A stretch of DNA of 6,476 bases from an uncultured Eubacterium sp. (GCA_910586045.1 CAJUIH010000140.1:1-6476), one strand, 5' to 3'; shown: positions 1 to 6,362, numbered from the stretch's first letter. Notes: generated from the letters alone by a model not told the origin. A program made the numbers and translations.

Positions 1-61
1 ACGGCGGGCCAGAAACAAATGATATTGTGCTGAAATTTTACGCCGTTTATATAACTGTAAA

Positions 62-274
62 TTAATTTTCCTGCGCATCCTCTGAAATAAAATCACAGTC
101 AGGATCGTAATTGTTTCCATTGTTGCAGCCAATCGTTACTGTTTTTTTTGGTCCAAAAAATACGCCAACCACGATTCCTGCCAAAACAGATGTCGTCAGG
201 GCTAATACTAACTCCCTTTTGGATAACGGAATGATTTCTTCTAATGAATCCCAATATGCTCTTATTTTTTTCAT
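62..274 (-). CDS. Small single-pass membrane protein, function unknown
   Basis: This encodes a 70-residue protein that I do not recognise. The first 20 residues are charged and probably cytoplasmic. Residues 21-41 form one hydrophobic segment rich in Leu, Val, Ala and Gly, which should span the membrane. The last 29 residues are polar and acidic and contain two cysteines (C50, C60) that could face outside. The positive residues before the helix and KK just after it make the orientation uncertain. The start is backed by a GAAGGAA ribosome binding site (281-287) six bases before the ATG. The gene follows the chemoreceptor by 81 bases on the same strand with no clear terminator between, so it may share its transcript. 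A receptor accessory role is only a guess from position. That it is a real gene is likely, given the binding site and clear membrane segment. Confidence 0.65.
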   Translation of the reverse strand: MKKIRAYWDSLEEIIPLSKRELVLALTTSVLAGIVVGVFFGPKKTVTIGCNNGNNYDPDCDFISEDAQEN

Positions 275-297
275 CTACGCTTCCTTCTTTCTGAATT

Positions 298-321
298 TCT
301 AGATTTTATTTCTCTAGATTT
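298..321. repeat. Short direct repeat TCTAGATTT, two copies
   Basis: The nonamer TCTAGATTT occurs at 298-306 and again at 313-321, a period of 15 bases, in the gap between the chemoreceptor and the small membrane protein. Each copy includes the palindrome TCTAGA. It could be a small operator or mRNA structure ahead of the small gene, or chance in AT-rich sequence. Confidence 0.3.
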
Positions 322-344
322 CTACTTTTTTATGTTTCATTAAT

Positions 345-375
345 ATTGTATCCTGTTACACGCCGTTTAGTTCAA
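345..375 (-). promoter_or_regulatory. Weak candidate promoter for the small membrane protein
   Basis: On the minus strand, TTGAAC (370-375) and TACAAT (345-350) match sigma-A boxes at 4/6 and 5/6, but they are separated by 19 bases, which is longer than ideal. The -35 box lies inside the end of the chemoreceptor gene. It could allow separate expression of the small downstream gene; read-through from the chemoreceptor is equally possible. Confidence 0.2.
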
Positions 376-2401
376 ATTTTTTGATAAGCTCATTCAAAAC
401 GGCCGCCTGTGCCGCCAGTTCTTCCGATGTCGCGGAAGTTTGCTGGGCTGCCGCAGAATTGTCTTCTACTTTCTGCGAAATTTCTTCAATACCGGCCCGA
501 ATCTGAATCATGCTGTCCGCCTGCGCCTTAACATTTTCGGCTGTCTTACGGATAATCGCATTGACATTGTCTACCGCGCCTACAGATTCTTCCAAAGAAT
601 GCATCACATCATGCGCAATCGAACTCCCCTTGTTGATTTCTTCCATGGAAACGCCGATCAGATCCCTTGTCATATTTGCCGCCTTGGAACTTTCCAGGGC
701 CAGCTTTCCGATTTCATCCGCGACGACCGCGAATCCTTTTCCCGCTTCTCCAGCACGGGCCGCTTCAATCGAAGCATTTAAAGACAGCAGGTTCGTCTGA
801 TCCGCAATCTCCTCAATCGTCTGGATAATTCCGACTACTTCATTTGATGTTTCATGGATTTTATTCACGGCTTCCATCATCAGTTTCATCTTATCCTGGT
901 TCTTTTCCATCAGATCCGTTACATGCATGGTAGCCTGTGCGGATTCTTCCGCATCCTTTCTGGTTTCCTGCACCTGTTCTTCGACCGTTGACGTTGTAGC
1001 CACAAGCTCTTCCACCGCGGCAGCCTGTGTTCCCGCACCGTCCGCAAGCACTTGCGATGCGTTGGAAAGCTCCGATGCTCCGACAGACACCTGTCCGGCA
1101 CTGGTCTGGATATGATCCATGACCTCGCTCATAGACGACGATATATTTAAAAGCGCCTCTTTTACTTTCTGAAACTCACCCATATAATCATTTTTCAATT
1201 CAATATTCAATTTTCCGTCCGAAAGTTCCAAAAGGACTTCTGCTATCTCGTCTATGTAAACAATATATTCTTTTAACCTGTTGACCGTTTCTCCAATGGA
1301 ACCTCCCAGTTCCCCGATCTCATCCTGCGCAGTAATTTTCAGATCCACATCCAAATCCCCTGCCGCAAGCTGCTGCGCCGTATGATTTAACTCTAAAATT
1401 GGTTTTGTAAGCCTGTGCGCACTCCGGTTGATACTTACTACAATAAGCAGTATGCCCACAATAAATACAACGGCCAGGGCGATAATCATAAAAAACAGCA
1501 TGGAATAATACTCGGAAACCGGAAGATTGCTGATAACCGTATATCCCGTCGCTTCATCATGCATAATCACGCCGTATTTTGAAACACCATCCGCTTTGTA
1601 TTTTAAAAATTTTTCTTCGCCGTTTTCAAAAGCTTCTTTTACAGAATCGGAAATATCCACTTCCGAAATATTTTTCTGTATCAGGTCTTTGTTGGGATGG
1701 TATACAATCATTCCGCTGGATGAAAGCAACTGGATATACCCATTGTCGCCAACCTTATATCCGCTCATAATTTCTTTCATACGATCCAATGATATATCAA
1801 TGCCTGCTACCCCAAGCGGTTCTCCGGTTTCTTCCTCATAACAAGGAGCAACCGCGCTGACAATCAGATTGCCGGATGCCGTGTCAACGTACGGCTCTGT
1901 CAATAGCGTCTCACGCGCTTCCATACATGGATACCAGGTACGTCCGGTAATATCCCATCCTTCTTCCGATGTAAACCCGTCGGACTGTGTCAAAACGCTT
2001 GCATCCAAATCCGCAATCCAGGTAGTCATAAAATTATCCGGATCTGTCTGGACGATATTATCTAAATATTCACGTACAATATCCATATTTTCATTCACCA
2101 AAATATTATCGCCCTGCTTTGTTTCCGATAATACCGCCCGAATCTGCGGACTTACCGCCAACTGGTCCGCGATTTTCGTATATTGCCTCAAAAAACCGGC
2201 CATTTCATTTACTGCTGCACGTGAATCCAATGTCAATTCCGACTTTCTGGACGATGTAATCGCAAAACGTACCATAACAATCGCAACAATGGCCACAACC
2301 AGGAATACAAGAAGCACACTTTTTCCGATCTGGACAAGGATCTCGTCCTTAATGCGTTTCTGCGGGCGTACCGTTTCCTTTTTGGGTTGTCGCTCTTTCA
2401 T
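356..2401 (-). CDS. Methyl-accepting chemotaxis protein with dCache sensor
   Basis: This 681-residue transmembrane chemoreceptor should sense a ligand outside the cell and control the CheA kinase through CheW, biasing flagellar rotation. Domains in order: basic N-terminus (1-27), membrane helix 1 (about 28-49), extracellular double-Cache domain (50-300), membrane helix 2 (301-323), HAMP (324-378), a second HAMP-like segment (about 380-430), and the cytoplasmic coiled-coil signalling domain (440-660). The conserved tip is seen at 531-569, with LNASIEAARAGEAGKGFAVV at its core. The Cache domain has R154, W156, Y157, Y171, D173 and D202 in the spacing of the amino-acid-binding dCache signature, although W149 replaces the usual first tyrosine. 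The ligand is therefore inferred to be an amino acid or related amine. There is no C-terminal CheR/CheB pentapeptide. GAGGAGG (2408-2414) lies six bases before the ATG. No other chemotaxis genes are in the window, so it is an orphan receptor here. Confidence 0.96.
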   Translation of the reverse strand: MKERQPKKETVRPQKRIKDEILVQIGKSVLLVFLVVAIVAIVMVRFAITSSRKSELTLDSRAAVNEMAGFLRQYTKIADQLAVSPQIRAVLSETKQGDNILVNENMDIVREYLDNIVQTDPDNFMTTWIADLDASVLTQSDGFTSEEGWDITGRTWYPCMEARETLLTEPYVDTASGNLIVSAVAPCYEEETGEPLGVAGIDISLDRMKEIMSGYKVGDNGYIQLLSSSGMIVYHPNKDLIQKNISEVDISDSVKEAFENGEEKFLKYKADGVSKYGVIMHDEATGYTVISNLPVSEYYSMLFFMIIALAVVFIVGILLIVVSINRSAHRLTKPILELNHTAQQLAAGDLDVDLKITAQDEIGELGGSIGETVNRLKEYIVYIDEIAEVLLELSDGKLNIELKNDYMGEFQKVKEALLNISSSMSEVMDHIQTSAGQVSVGASELSNASQVLADGAGTQAAAVEELVATTSTVEEQVQETRKDAEESAQATMHVTDLMEKNQDKMKLMMEAVNKIHETSNEVVGIIQTIEEIADQTNLLSLNASIEAARAGEAGKGFAVVADEIGKLALESSKAANMTRDLIGVSMEEINKGSSIAHDVMHSLEESVGAVDNVNAIIRKTAENVKAQADSMIQIRAGIEEISQKVEDNSAAAQQTSATSEELAAQAAVLNELIKKFELNGV

Positions 2402-2451
2402 ATCAAACCTCCTCTTTTTGTTTTTTCGCTGCCCTTTTATATGATATTTTT

Positions 2452-2480
2452 ATTGTAGTACTTCTCTTGTCCTAATGCAA
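2452..2480 (-). promoter_or_regulatory. Candidate promoter for the chemoreceptor gene
   Basis: On the minus strand, TTGCAT (2475-2480) and TACAAT (2452-2457) are exactly 17 bases apart, matching sigma-A boxes at 3/6 and 5/6. Transcription would begin about 45 bases before the ATG. I see no motif resembling a sigma-28 flagellar promoter, which would also be plausible for such a gene. No terminator is evident between the VOC gene and this site. Confidence 0.35.
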
Positions 2481-2500
2481 TAGTAAATCATTGTAACCAT

Positions 2501-2869
2501 TTATCGTTTTGGTACAATTTCAAGCCAATATCCATCCGGATCCTGGATAAAATAAATTCCCATTTCCGGATTTTCGAAGCAGATGCACCCCATCTGCTTA
2601 TGCAGTTGATACGCCGCATCATAATCCGGTGTTTCAAATGCAAGGTGGAACTCGCAGTCCCCAAGATTATACGGCCTGTCCATATCCCGCATCCATGTAA
2701 GCTCCATCTCAAAATCCGACAGTTCGCTGCCAATATAGACAATGATAAACGAACCATCCGGCGCCGTAACCCGGCGCTTTTCTTTTAACCCCAGCGCTTT
2801 TTCATAAAACTCCAGCGACCGTTTTAAATCATACACATTATAGTTTTCATGTATCATTTTGAAATTCAT
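2501..2869 (-). CDS. Glyoxalase I-like VOC family protein
   Basis: This 122-residue protein belongs to the vicinal oxygen chelate superfamily and resembles lactoylglutathione lyase (glyoxalase I), which isomerises the thiol adduct of methylglyoxal. Aligned by eye with the E. coli enzyme, all four metal ligands are present: H7, E56, H75 and E117. The first Cache-like beta-alpha module holds the SLEFYEKALGLKEKR segment (18-32); the second ends in DPDGYWLEIV (110-119), the typical close of the fold. The length fits a single two-module subunit that dimerises. An in-frame ATG exists 22 codons upstream, but AGGAGG (2878-2883) sits eight bases before the ATG at 2869, and homology begins there, so this start is chosen. 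Many Clostridia lack glutathione, so another thiol, or another VOC reaction, is possible. It is flanked by a terminator upstream and the chemoreceptor downstream. Confidence 0.88.
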   Translation of the reverse strand: MNFKMIHENYNVYDLKRSLEFYEKALGLKEKRRVTAPDGSFIIVYIGSELSDFEMELTWMRDMDRPYNLGDCEFHLAFETPDYDAAYQLHKQMGCICFENPEMGIYFIQDPDGYWLEIVPKR

Positions 2870-2877
2870 TCCATATA

Positions 2878-2883
2878 CCTCCT
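2878..2883 (-). promoter_or_regulatory. Ribosome binding site that fixes the VOC gene start
   Basis: The minus strand reads AGGAGG here, eight bases ahead of the ATG at 2869. The longer reading frame that begins at 2935 has no such site and would add 22 residues not seen in glyoxalase I-like proteins. Confidence 0.85.
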
Positions 2884-2906
2884 TATGCTTTTTACAATAT
2901 GCATAC

Positions 2907-2935
2907 AGTATATATGATTTTTCCTGTAAATACAA
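2907..2935 (-). promoter_or_regulatory. Candidate promoter for the VOC gene
   Basis: On the minus strand, TTGTAT (2930-2935) and TATACT (2907-2912) are 17 bases apart, with 3/6 and 5/6 matches to sigma-A boxes. It lies between the SEC-C terminator and the VOC ribosome binding site, which is where a promoter is expected. The -10 box overlaps a small palindrome, ATACAGTAT on the plus strand (2903-2911), that could be a regulator site, though this is weak. Confidence 0.4.
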
Positions 2936-2946
2936 GAAATATCCCT

Positions 2947-2991
2947 AAAAAAACTCCGGCAATAGTAGCAAATGCGTACAATTTACCGGAG
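2947..2991 (-). terminator. Rho-independent terminator after the SEC-C gene
   Basis: Read on the minus strand, CTCCGGTAA (2983-2991) pairs with TTGCCGGAG (2954-2962), a 9-bp stem with one G-T wobble, followed directly by seven T residues (2947-2953). The 20-base interior can fold a second small hairpin. It begins 13 bases after the SEC-C stop codon, so it is the natural end of that transcript. Confidence 0.85.
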
Positions 2992-3004
2992 CAGGCTCGT
3001 TTCC

Positions 3005-3514
3005 TTATGATTTTTTATTCATACAGCAATGTTTATATTTTTTACCGCTGCCGCACGGACAAGGCTCATTGCGTCCGATTTTTTTTCCGACAATTACGGT
3101 ACCGGATTTTTTCTGTTCCAAATACAGCGCTTTTTTTGTTTCAGGATCAAAAATCTCATCCCACATCGGCAGCTCATACAGCCATTCCGCCTTGGAATCG
3201 ACCATATTTTTATAGAGCTTGACTTTATCAAAAGCAAGGCTGACGACCGTATCTTCCTCCATCGTTTCAATCGGGTTTGGTTCTTTCAGGCTGTCGTTAA
3301 TGCCGTCTAAAAAACCCGTCATTTCCAGAATGCTTAACTTATATTTTTCCGCAAGCTCTTTTACAGTGCCTTTTACTTCCTCATCCGGATTTACCAAAAG
3401 CTGTTCATAGACACCTTTTTCCAGACCGAAATACCTCTGCCACATTTTCTGAAGCTCGCCTTTATTTGCCTTTTCATTATAAGCAATCTTTCTCCATTCC
3501 TCTAATAATGCCAT
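3005..3514 (-). CDS. SEC-C zinc-binding motif protein
   Basis: This 169-residue soluble protein ends in a SEC-C motif: C152, C154, C163 and C164 in a C-x-C-x8-C-C arrangement, within PCPCGSGKKYKHCC (151-164). This motif binds zinc and is known from the SecA C-terminus, where it contacts SecB and ribosomes; in stand-alone proteins its role is mostly unknown. Residues 1-140 are largely helical and charged, with no membrane segment or recognised catalytic motif. The frame stays open to an ATG at 3571, but a near-consensus promoter places the transcription start near 3570, so that ATG could hardly be translated. The ATG at 3514 is preferred; AAAGGA (3527-3532) and AGGAG (3535-3539) lie upstream, both at longer than ideal spacing. 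It is flanked by its own promoter and terminator, so it is likely monocistronic. Such proteins are frequent in Lachnospiraceae as conserved proteins of unknown function. Confidence 0.88.
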   Translation of the reverse strand: MALLEEWRKIAYNEKANKGELQKMWQRYFGLEKGVYEQLLVNPDEEVKGTVKELAEKYKLSILEMTGFLDGINDSLKEPNPIETMEEDTVVSLAFDKVKLYKNMVDSKAEWLYELPMWDEIFDPETKKALYLEQKKSGTVIVGKKIGRNEPCPCGSGKKYKHCCMNKKS

Positions 3515-3576
3515 AATTGTATCCCATCCTTTTTCTCCTGCCGGGGCAGTTTTTTGTGCAATATGAAGCATATTCC

Positions 3577-3605
3577 ATTATAACGCATCTGCTTTTGATT
3601 TCCAA
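3577..3605 (-). promoter_or_regulatory. Strong sigma-A-type promoter for the SEC-C gene
   Basis: The minus strand has TTGGAA (3600-3605), a 17-base spacer and a perfect TATAAT (3577-3582). The predicted start of transcription is near 3570, giving a leader of about 55 bases before the ATG at 3514. The promoter sits just downstream of the terminator that closes the preceding gene, so the SEC-C gene is an independent unit. Confidence 0.75.
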
Positions 3606-3645
3606 GTGTTTTTTTCACTTTCCTTTGACCATGCAATTTGACATC

Positions 3646-3679
3646 AGAAAAGCCGCCAGATTCCTATGGCGGCTTTTCT
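3646..3679 (-). terminator. Terminator behind the secreted-protein gene, potentially bidirectional
   Basis: AGAAAAGCCGCCA (3646-3658) and TGGCGGCTTTTCT (3667-3679) form a perfect 13-bp inverted repeat around an 8-base loop. The GC-rich core flanked by A residues on one side and T residues on the other makes it usable as a rho-independent terminator on either strand. It lies about 165 bases after the stop codon of the secreted-protein gene and 40 bases before the SEC-C promoter. Confidence 0.85.
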
Positions 3680-3720
3680 ATTGGGGGAGGATAAAGTATT
3701 TATTTGTATCTTTTGCATGC

Positions 3721-3759
3721 AATCCGAATCCTGCTTTGGGGGAAAGCACCATTCGGATT
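3721..3759. repeat. Two-tier inverted repeat downstream of the secreted-protein gene
   Basis: AATCCGAAT (3721-3729) and ATTCGGATT (3751-3759) are perfect 9-base complements. Inside them, TGCTTT (3732-3737) pairs with AAAGCA (3743-3748) around a GGGGG loop, leaving a symmetrical two-by-two internal loop (CC opposite CC on plus, GG opposite GG on minus). No T-run follows on either strand, so it is not a standard terminator. On the minus strand it would lie in the 3' untranslated part of the secreted-protein mRNA. It could stabilise the message, bind a protein, or act as a DNA operator. Confidence 0.6.
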
Positions 3760-3844
3760 ACTGTTAGTATAGACATTTCTCAGGAACTTATTCACAAAAT
3801 TTAAATTTTTTTATTCCCGTCTTCATACATACATTCGCATTGCG

Positions 3845-5800
3845 TCACTGTTCGGTGTTATTTTCCGGCTGGAGATCTGGTTCGCCAGGATGCATGGTAT
3901 AAGAGGTTACAAAACATTCCTCCAAATTCGACTTGTTTATACTGACTCCGGTTGGGAACCATTCGCGAGTGTAGCTAAACAGATAGTCACCCTCATATCT
4001 TATAGTATCCTCCTTGTACGGGATTCCTGCGAGTGTCACAGACTGCATGCCCTCCGGCATGAGCCCCATGATATAACAACTGTACAAGGCGTCTTTGTTG
4101 ATTGCGGCAATCTGTGCTACCGTCAACGACCCTCCATATATCATATTGTCCACTACCACACGGAATGTCTCATAAGGACCAATATATGTATTCTCTCTCA
4201 GGAACGGAGTGTACATATCCTCACTCATCCCCGGCACAAATGTGTCCCCATCCATAAACTCTACCGGATTGATTATCCTTGTAAACTCCCAGCCATTCTC
4301 CGGGATATCTTCCCAGGTTCCTTCTTCCTGTCCTGCTCCCTCTACATAGCGCTGTACACGACCGCCAGCCCAAATCCCCTGTATGCGGTCATTTAAACTG
4401 TATGGAATGGTATAAGTTACAATAGCAGAAACCGACACGCTCTTCGGTTTGTCGGTTGCCATATCAAACGCGCTGCGGGTAATCGTAACGGCTTGAAGCA
4501 CTGGCTTTATCTCTTCCGCCAGTATCTTCGCCGGAATCGCGCTGTTGACACCACTCGGCCCTATACCTCCGGAACCGTCTCCGCCCGGCAAATAACTGTC
4601 GCCTGGCAGGCTGCCGCCTGGATCTCCCGAATTTCCTGGTTTATCCGTATCAATCGCACCGCCGGTCGTCGTAATCGAACCGCCGGTTGTCGTGTCTGTC
4701 GGCCTGTTTGGCGTACTGGAACCGCTTCCAAAATTCGGCCTGCTCGGAATCCCTCCAGCGCTTACCGTACTTTTGGATCCGTCCGGATTGGTTACCGTAA
4801 CGGAAACCGTCGTATTGTTTTTGATATTCGGTTTGACGTCTTTTGCTTTAATATCAACCGAACTTCCCTCCGCGCCTTTTTCGAGTGTGATATCCACGGC
4901 GGCATACAGCGTGATTTTTACCGGCACTTCCGATACAAGAACCGATCCTTCCGCGGATTTATCCACTGTCACTCCAACCGGGGATTCCGGCTTTCCTGTA
5001 ATGGACAAATTCATCTTCGCTTTGATCGAAACCTGATCAACGGAACCATTTACCTCCAGCTTTACATCCGCGTCTGCTTTTGCAAACTCCACACCGCTTA
5101 ATTTGGCGCCCTTATTTACCACAATACGGGCTGTCTGCGCAAGCACTTTGAGCGTATTCCCGACCGCGTTTTCAAACCAGGTATCAGACCGGATTGCCTG
5201 GATCTCGATGGAATGGAATACTCCATGGTTGGTTACGTCACTTGCCGGTGCATCGACAATTAAATCAACCCCCTGATACGTCCCGTCCGGAATCTCAAAC
5301 TTCTCCGCGTTTGCAGTACGGATGGTCAGTTTTGCAAGCTTACTGCTTTTTAGCGCTGTATCAAGTTCTGCCTGCGTGGAAACGACGGATTCTGTCGGCT
5401 CTTGCTCCGTCTGCGCGGCAATCACATTGACTCTGCATTTTACAATCTTGCTGTTATACTTCTTTCTTGCCGTCGTCTTGAGCCTGGCTTTTACTGTCGT
5501 GCGACCGACCGCTTTGCCTTTGATCTGGAAATCTTTTTCAGTCCTGCCAAAAACCATCGCAATGGTGCGGTCATTCGTGGCAACCTTTGTAATTTTCCAT
5601 TTCAGCGTGTTGTTTTTGAGTGTCATTGTGTTTTTCTGCCCGACCCGAAGCGTCTTAAATGAAGTCCTTAAACGAACATACGGTGCCGCTGCAGATACAG
5701 CCTGTGGCTTAGCAGCAGGCAGAAACGCACCTGCCATGGCCAGGGATAATGACACTGCAAGAGCTTTTTTTACAAAGCGTCTGGCCTTGTTTGCTTTCAT
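3845..5800 (-). CDS. Secreted multidomain protein with Ig-like domain and beta-rich region
   Basis: This 651-residue protein is exported but otherwise unrecognised. Residues 1-37 are a classic Sec signal peptide: basic KANKARRFVKK, a hydrophobic core (13-27), and AVSA before a likely cleavage at 37/38. Residues 40-128 resemble a bacterial Ig-like (Big-type) domain, with the usual KNNTLKWKITK and GRTTVKARL beta-strand pattern. Residues 140-345 alternate hydrophobic and polar residues in short repeats, suggesting a beta-sandwich or right-handed beta-helix. Residues 350-420 are a Gly/Ser/Thr/Pro/Asp linker. Residues 421-640 form a further domain rich in aromatic residues that I cannot place. There is no LPxTG signal, C-terminal membrane anchor, S-layer repeat or catalytic motif, so it is probably released or loosely bound to the wall. 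An upstream in-frame ATG at 5938 is rejected because AAGGAGG (5807-5813) lies six bases before the ATG at 5800 and the signal peptide begins there. Adhesion or glycan binding is a guess. Confidence 0.9.
   Translation of the reverse strand: MKANKARRFVKKALAVSLSLAMAGAFLPAAKPQAVSAAAPYVRLRTSFKTLRVGQKNTMTLKNNTLKWKITKVATNDRTIAMVFGRTEKDFQIKGKAVGRTTVKARLKTTARKKYNSKIVKCRVNVIAAQTEQEPTESVVSTQAELDTALKSSKLAKLTIRTANAEKFEIPDGTYQGVDLIVDAPASDVTNHGVFHSIEIQAIRSDTWFENAVGNTLKVLAQTARIVVNKGAKLSGVEFAKADADVKLEVNGSVDQVSIKAKMNLSITGKPESPVGVTVDKSAEGSVLVSEVPVKITLYAAVDITLEKGAEGSSVDIKAKDVKPNIKNNTTVSVTVTNPDGSKSTVSAGGIPSRPNFGSGSSTPNRPTDTTTGGSITTTGGAIDTDKPGNSGDPGGSLPGDSYLPGGDGSGGIGPSGVNSAIPAKILAEEIKPVLQAVTITRSAFDMATDKPKSVSVSAIVTYTIPYSLNDRIQGIWAGGRVQRYVEGAGQEEGTWEDIPENGWEFTRIINPVEFMDGDTFVPGMSEDMYTPFLRENTYIGPYETFRVVVDNMIYGGSLTVAQIAAINKDALYSCYIMGLMPEGMQSVTLAGIPYKEDTIRYEGDYLFSYTREWFPTGVSINKSNLEECFVTSYTMHPGEPDLQPENNTEQ
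4653..4694 (-). repeat. In-frame 21-bp tandem repeat in the linker
   Basis: Two adjacent 21-base units (4653-4673 and 4674-4694) are identical at 18 positions. On the minus strand they encode a repeated heptad, TTTGGSI then TTTGGAI, at residues about 370-383 of the secreted protein. The unit length keeps the frame, so copy changes would lengthen or shorten the flexible linker. Confidence 0.7.
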
Positions 5801-5806
5801 GATGCT

Positions 5807-5813
5807 CCTCCTT
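5807..5813 (-). promoter_or_regulatory. Ribosome binding site that fixes the secreted-protein start
   Basis: The minus strand reads AAGGAGG, six bases ahead of the ATG at 5800. This selects the start that gives an N-terminal signal peptide over the upstream ATG at 5938. Confidence 0.88.
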
Positions 5814-5830
5814 CTATGATTGATTTGCTT

Positions 5831-5858
5831 ATTGTACCATATTGGAAAATAATTGAAA
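5831..5858 (-). promoter_or_regulatory. Candidate extended -10 promoter for the secreted-protein gene
   Basis: The minus strand has TGGTACAAT (5831-5839), an extended -10 element with a 5/6 -10 box. A weak -35 box, TTTCAA (5853-5858), lies 17 bases upstream of the -10 hexamer when the TGG is counted within a 16-base spacer. Transcription would start near 5824, leaving a short leader of about 24 bases that contains the ribosome binding site. Confidence 0.45.
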
Positions 5859-5866
5859 GCTGTATG

Positions 5867-5900
5867 ACGCAAATCGCACTTTTTTGGGAATCGTTTGCGT
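5867..5900. repeat. Inverted repeat upstream of the secreted-protein promoter
   Basis: ACGCAAATCG (5867-5876) and CGTTTGCGT (5892-5900) pair over nine bases with a single bulged T, around a 15-base loop containing a T-run. It sits just upstream of the candidate -35 box, where an activator or repressor could bind. It could also be a terminator for some transcript entering from the right, but the T-run is inside the loop, which argues against that. Confidence 0.45.
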
Positions 5901-6315
5901 GAGAAATTTAACGATAAATGCAGTATATAGCTGCACATACGTCATATGCAAGTCCTGACCTCCAGATTCAGCAGATCCAGGCAATGGAAAGATCTGTCTA
6001 TGCGTCCTGATCATCACCGCTCGACAACTGTTATGCTTCACTTTTTTATTACTTATATGATCTTCCAATACGTTTCCCTCACTTTGATCAACCACATTTT
6101 TCCGATACATTTAAATATATATCTGATATCGTGCACCACTCAATATATTTTCATTGCATAACCATCCCCGGACAGTTTTTTCAGCCATATCATGGTAAGA
6201 TGAATTTTCATACGAAAGGTTCATATTTTTTTCGCAACATATTCCACAACATACTTAATATACACCACTTTACAGCTTTTTGAAAAATAAAATAACGCAC
6301 AAGGCACTTTCTCAT
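5901..6315. other. AT-rich gap with no credible gene
   Basis: This stretch is markedly richer in A and T than the genes to its left. Short reading frames on both strands lack ribosome binding sites and look like random low-complexity translations. Small features include CAGATC/GATCTG arms at 5972-5977 and 5991-5996, and the nonamer ATACGAAAG at 6210-6218, which recurs at 6341-6349. The left end of the insertion sequence whose transposase begins near 6363 should lie in or just after this gap, but I cannot fix its boundary without the other end. Confidence 0.6.
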
Positions 6316-6344
6316 GTATAATAAGTTTGCATACAAAACTATAC
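6316..6344 (+). repeat. Hairpin ahead of the putative transposase start
   Basis: GTAT (6316-6319) plus AGTTT (6324-6328) pair with AAACT plus ATAC (6336-6344), giving nine base pairs with a four-base bulge and a seven-base loop. It ends a few bases before the ribosome binding site. It overlaps a TATAAT (6317-6322) that lacks a good -35 box. AT-rich and therefore weak; hairpins here in insertion sequences can limit translation of read-through transcripts. Confidence 0.3.
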
Positions 6345-6362
6345 GAAAGAGAGTGATCTTGT

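Noticed and set aside
298..321. TCTAGATTT copies as the beginning of a CRISPR array
   Set aside because: Only two nine-base copies 15 bases apart, far too short and few for CRISPR repeats and spacers.
1869..2444. 191-codon plus-strand reading frame opposite the chemoreceptor N-terminal half
   Set aside because: It is antisense to a clear receptor coding sequence, has no ribosome binding site and its translation shows no domain pattern.
2870..2935. N-terminal extension of the VOC protein from the ATG at 2935
   Set aside because: The candidate promoter and an AGGAGG site lie inside this stretch, and the glyoxalase fold starts at the later ATG.
3890..4396. 168-codon plus-strand reading frame opposite the secreted-protein C-terminal domain
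   Set aside because: Antisense shadow with no start signals and no recognisable fold.
4493..5101. 202-codon plus-strand reading frame opposite the secreted-protein gene
   Set aside because: Its translation is dominated by Arg and other residues produced by antisense of the Gly/Thr/Pro-rich linker; no ribosome binding site is present.
5829..6110. 93-codon minus-strand reading frame upstream of the secreted-protein gene
   Set aside because: It covers the candidate promoter, lacks a ribosome binding site and gives a random-looking product.
5946..6161. 71-codon plus-strand frame with a hydrophobic stretch
   Set aside because: No ribosome binding site; the hydrophobicity follows from AT-rich DNA, so a membrane protein is not supported.
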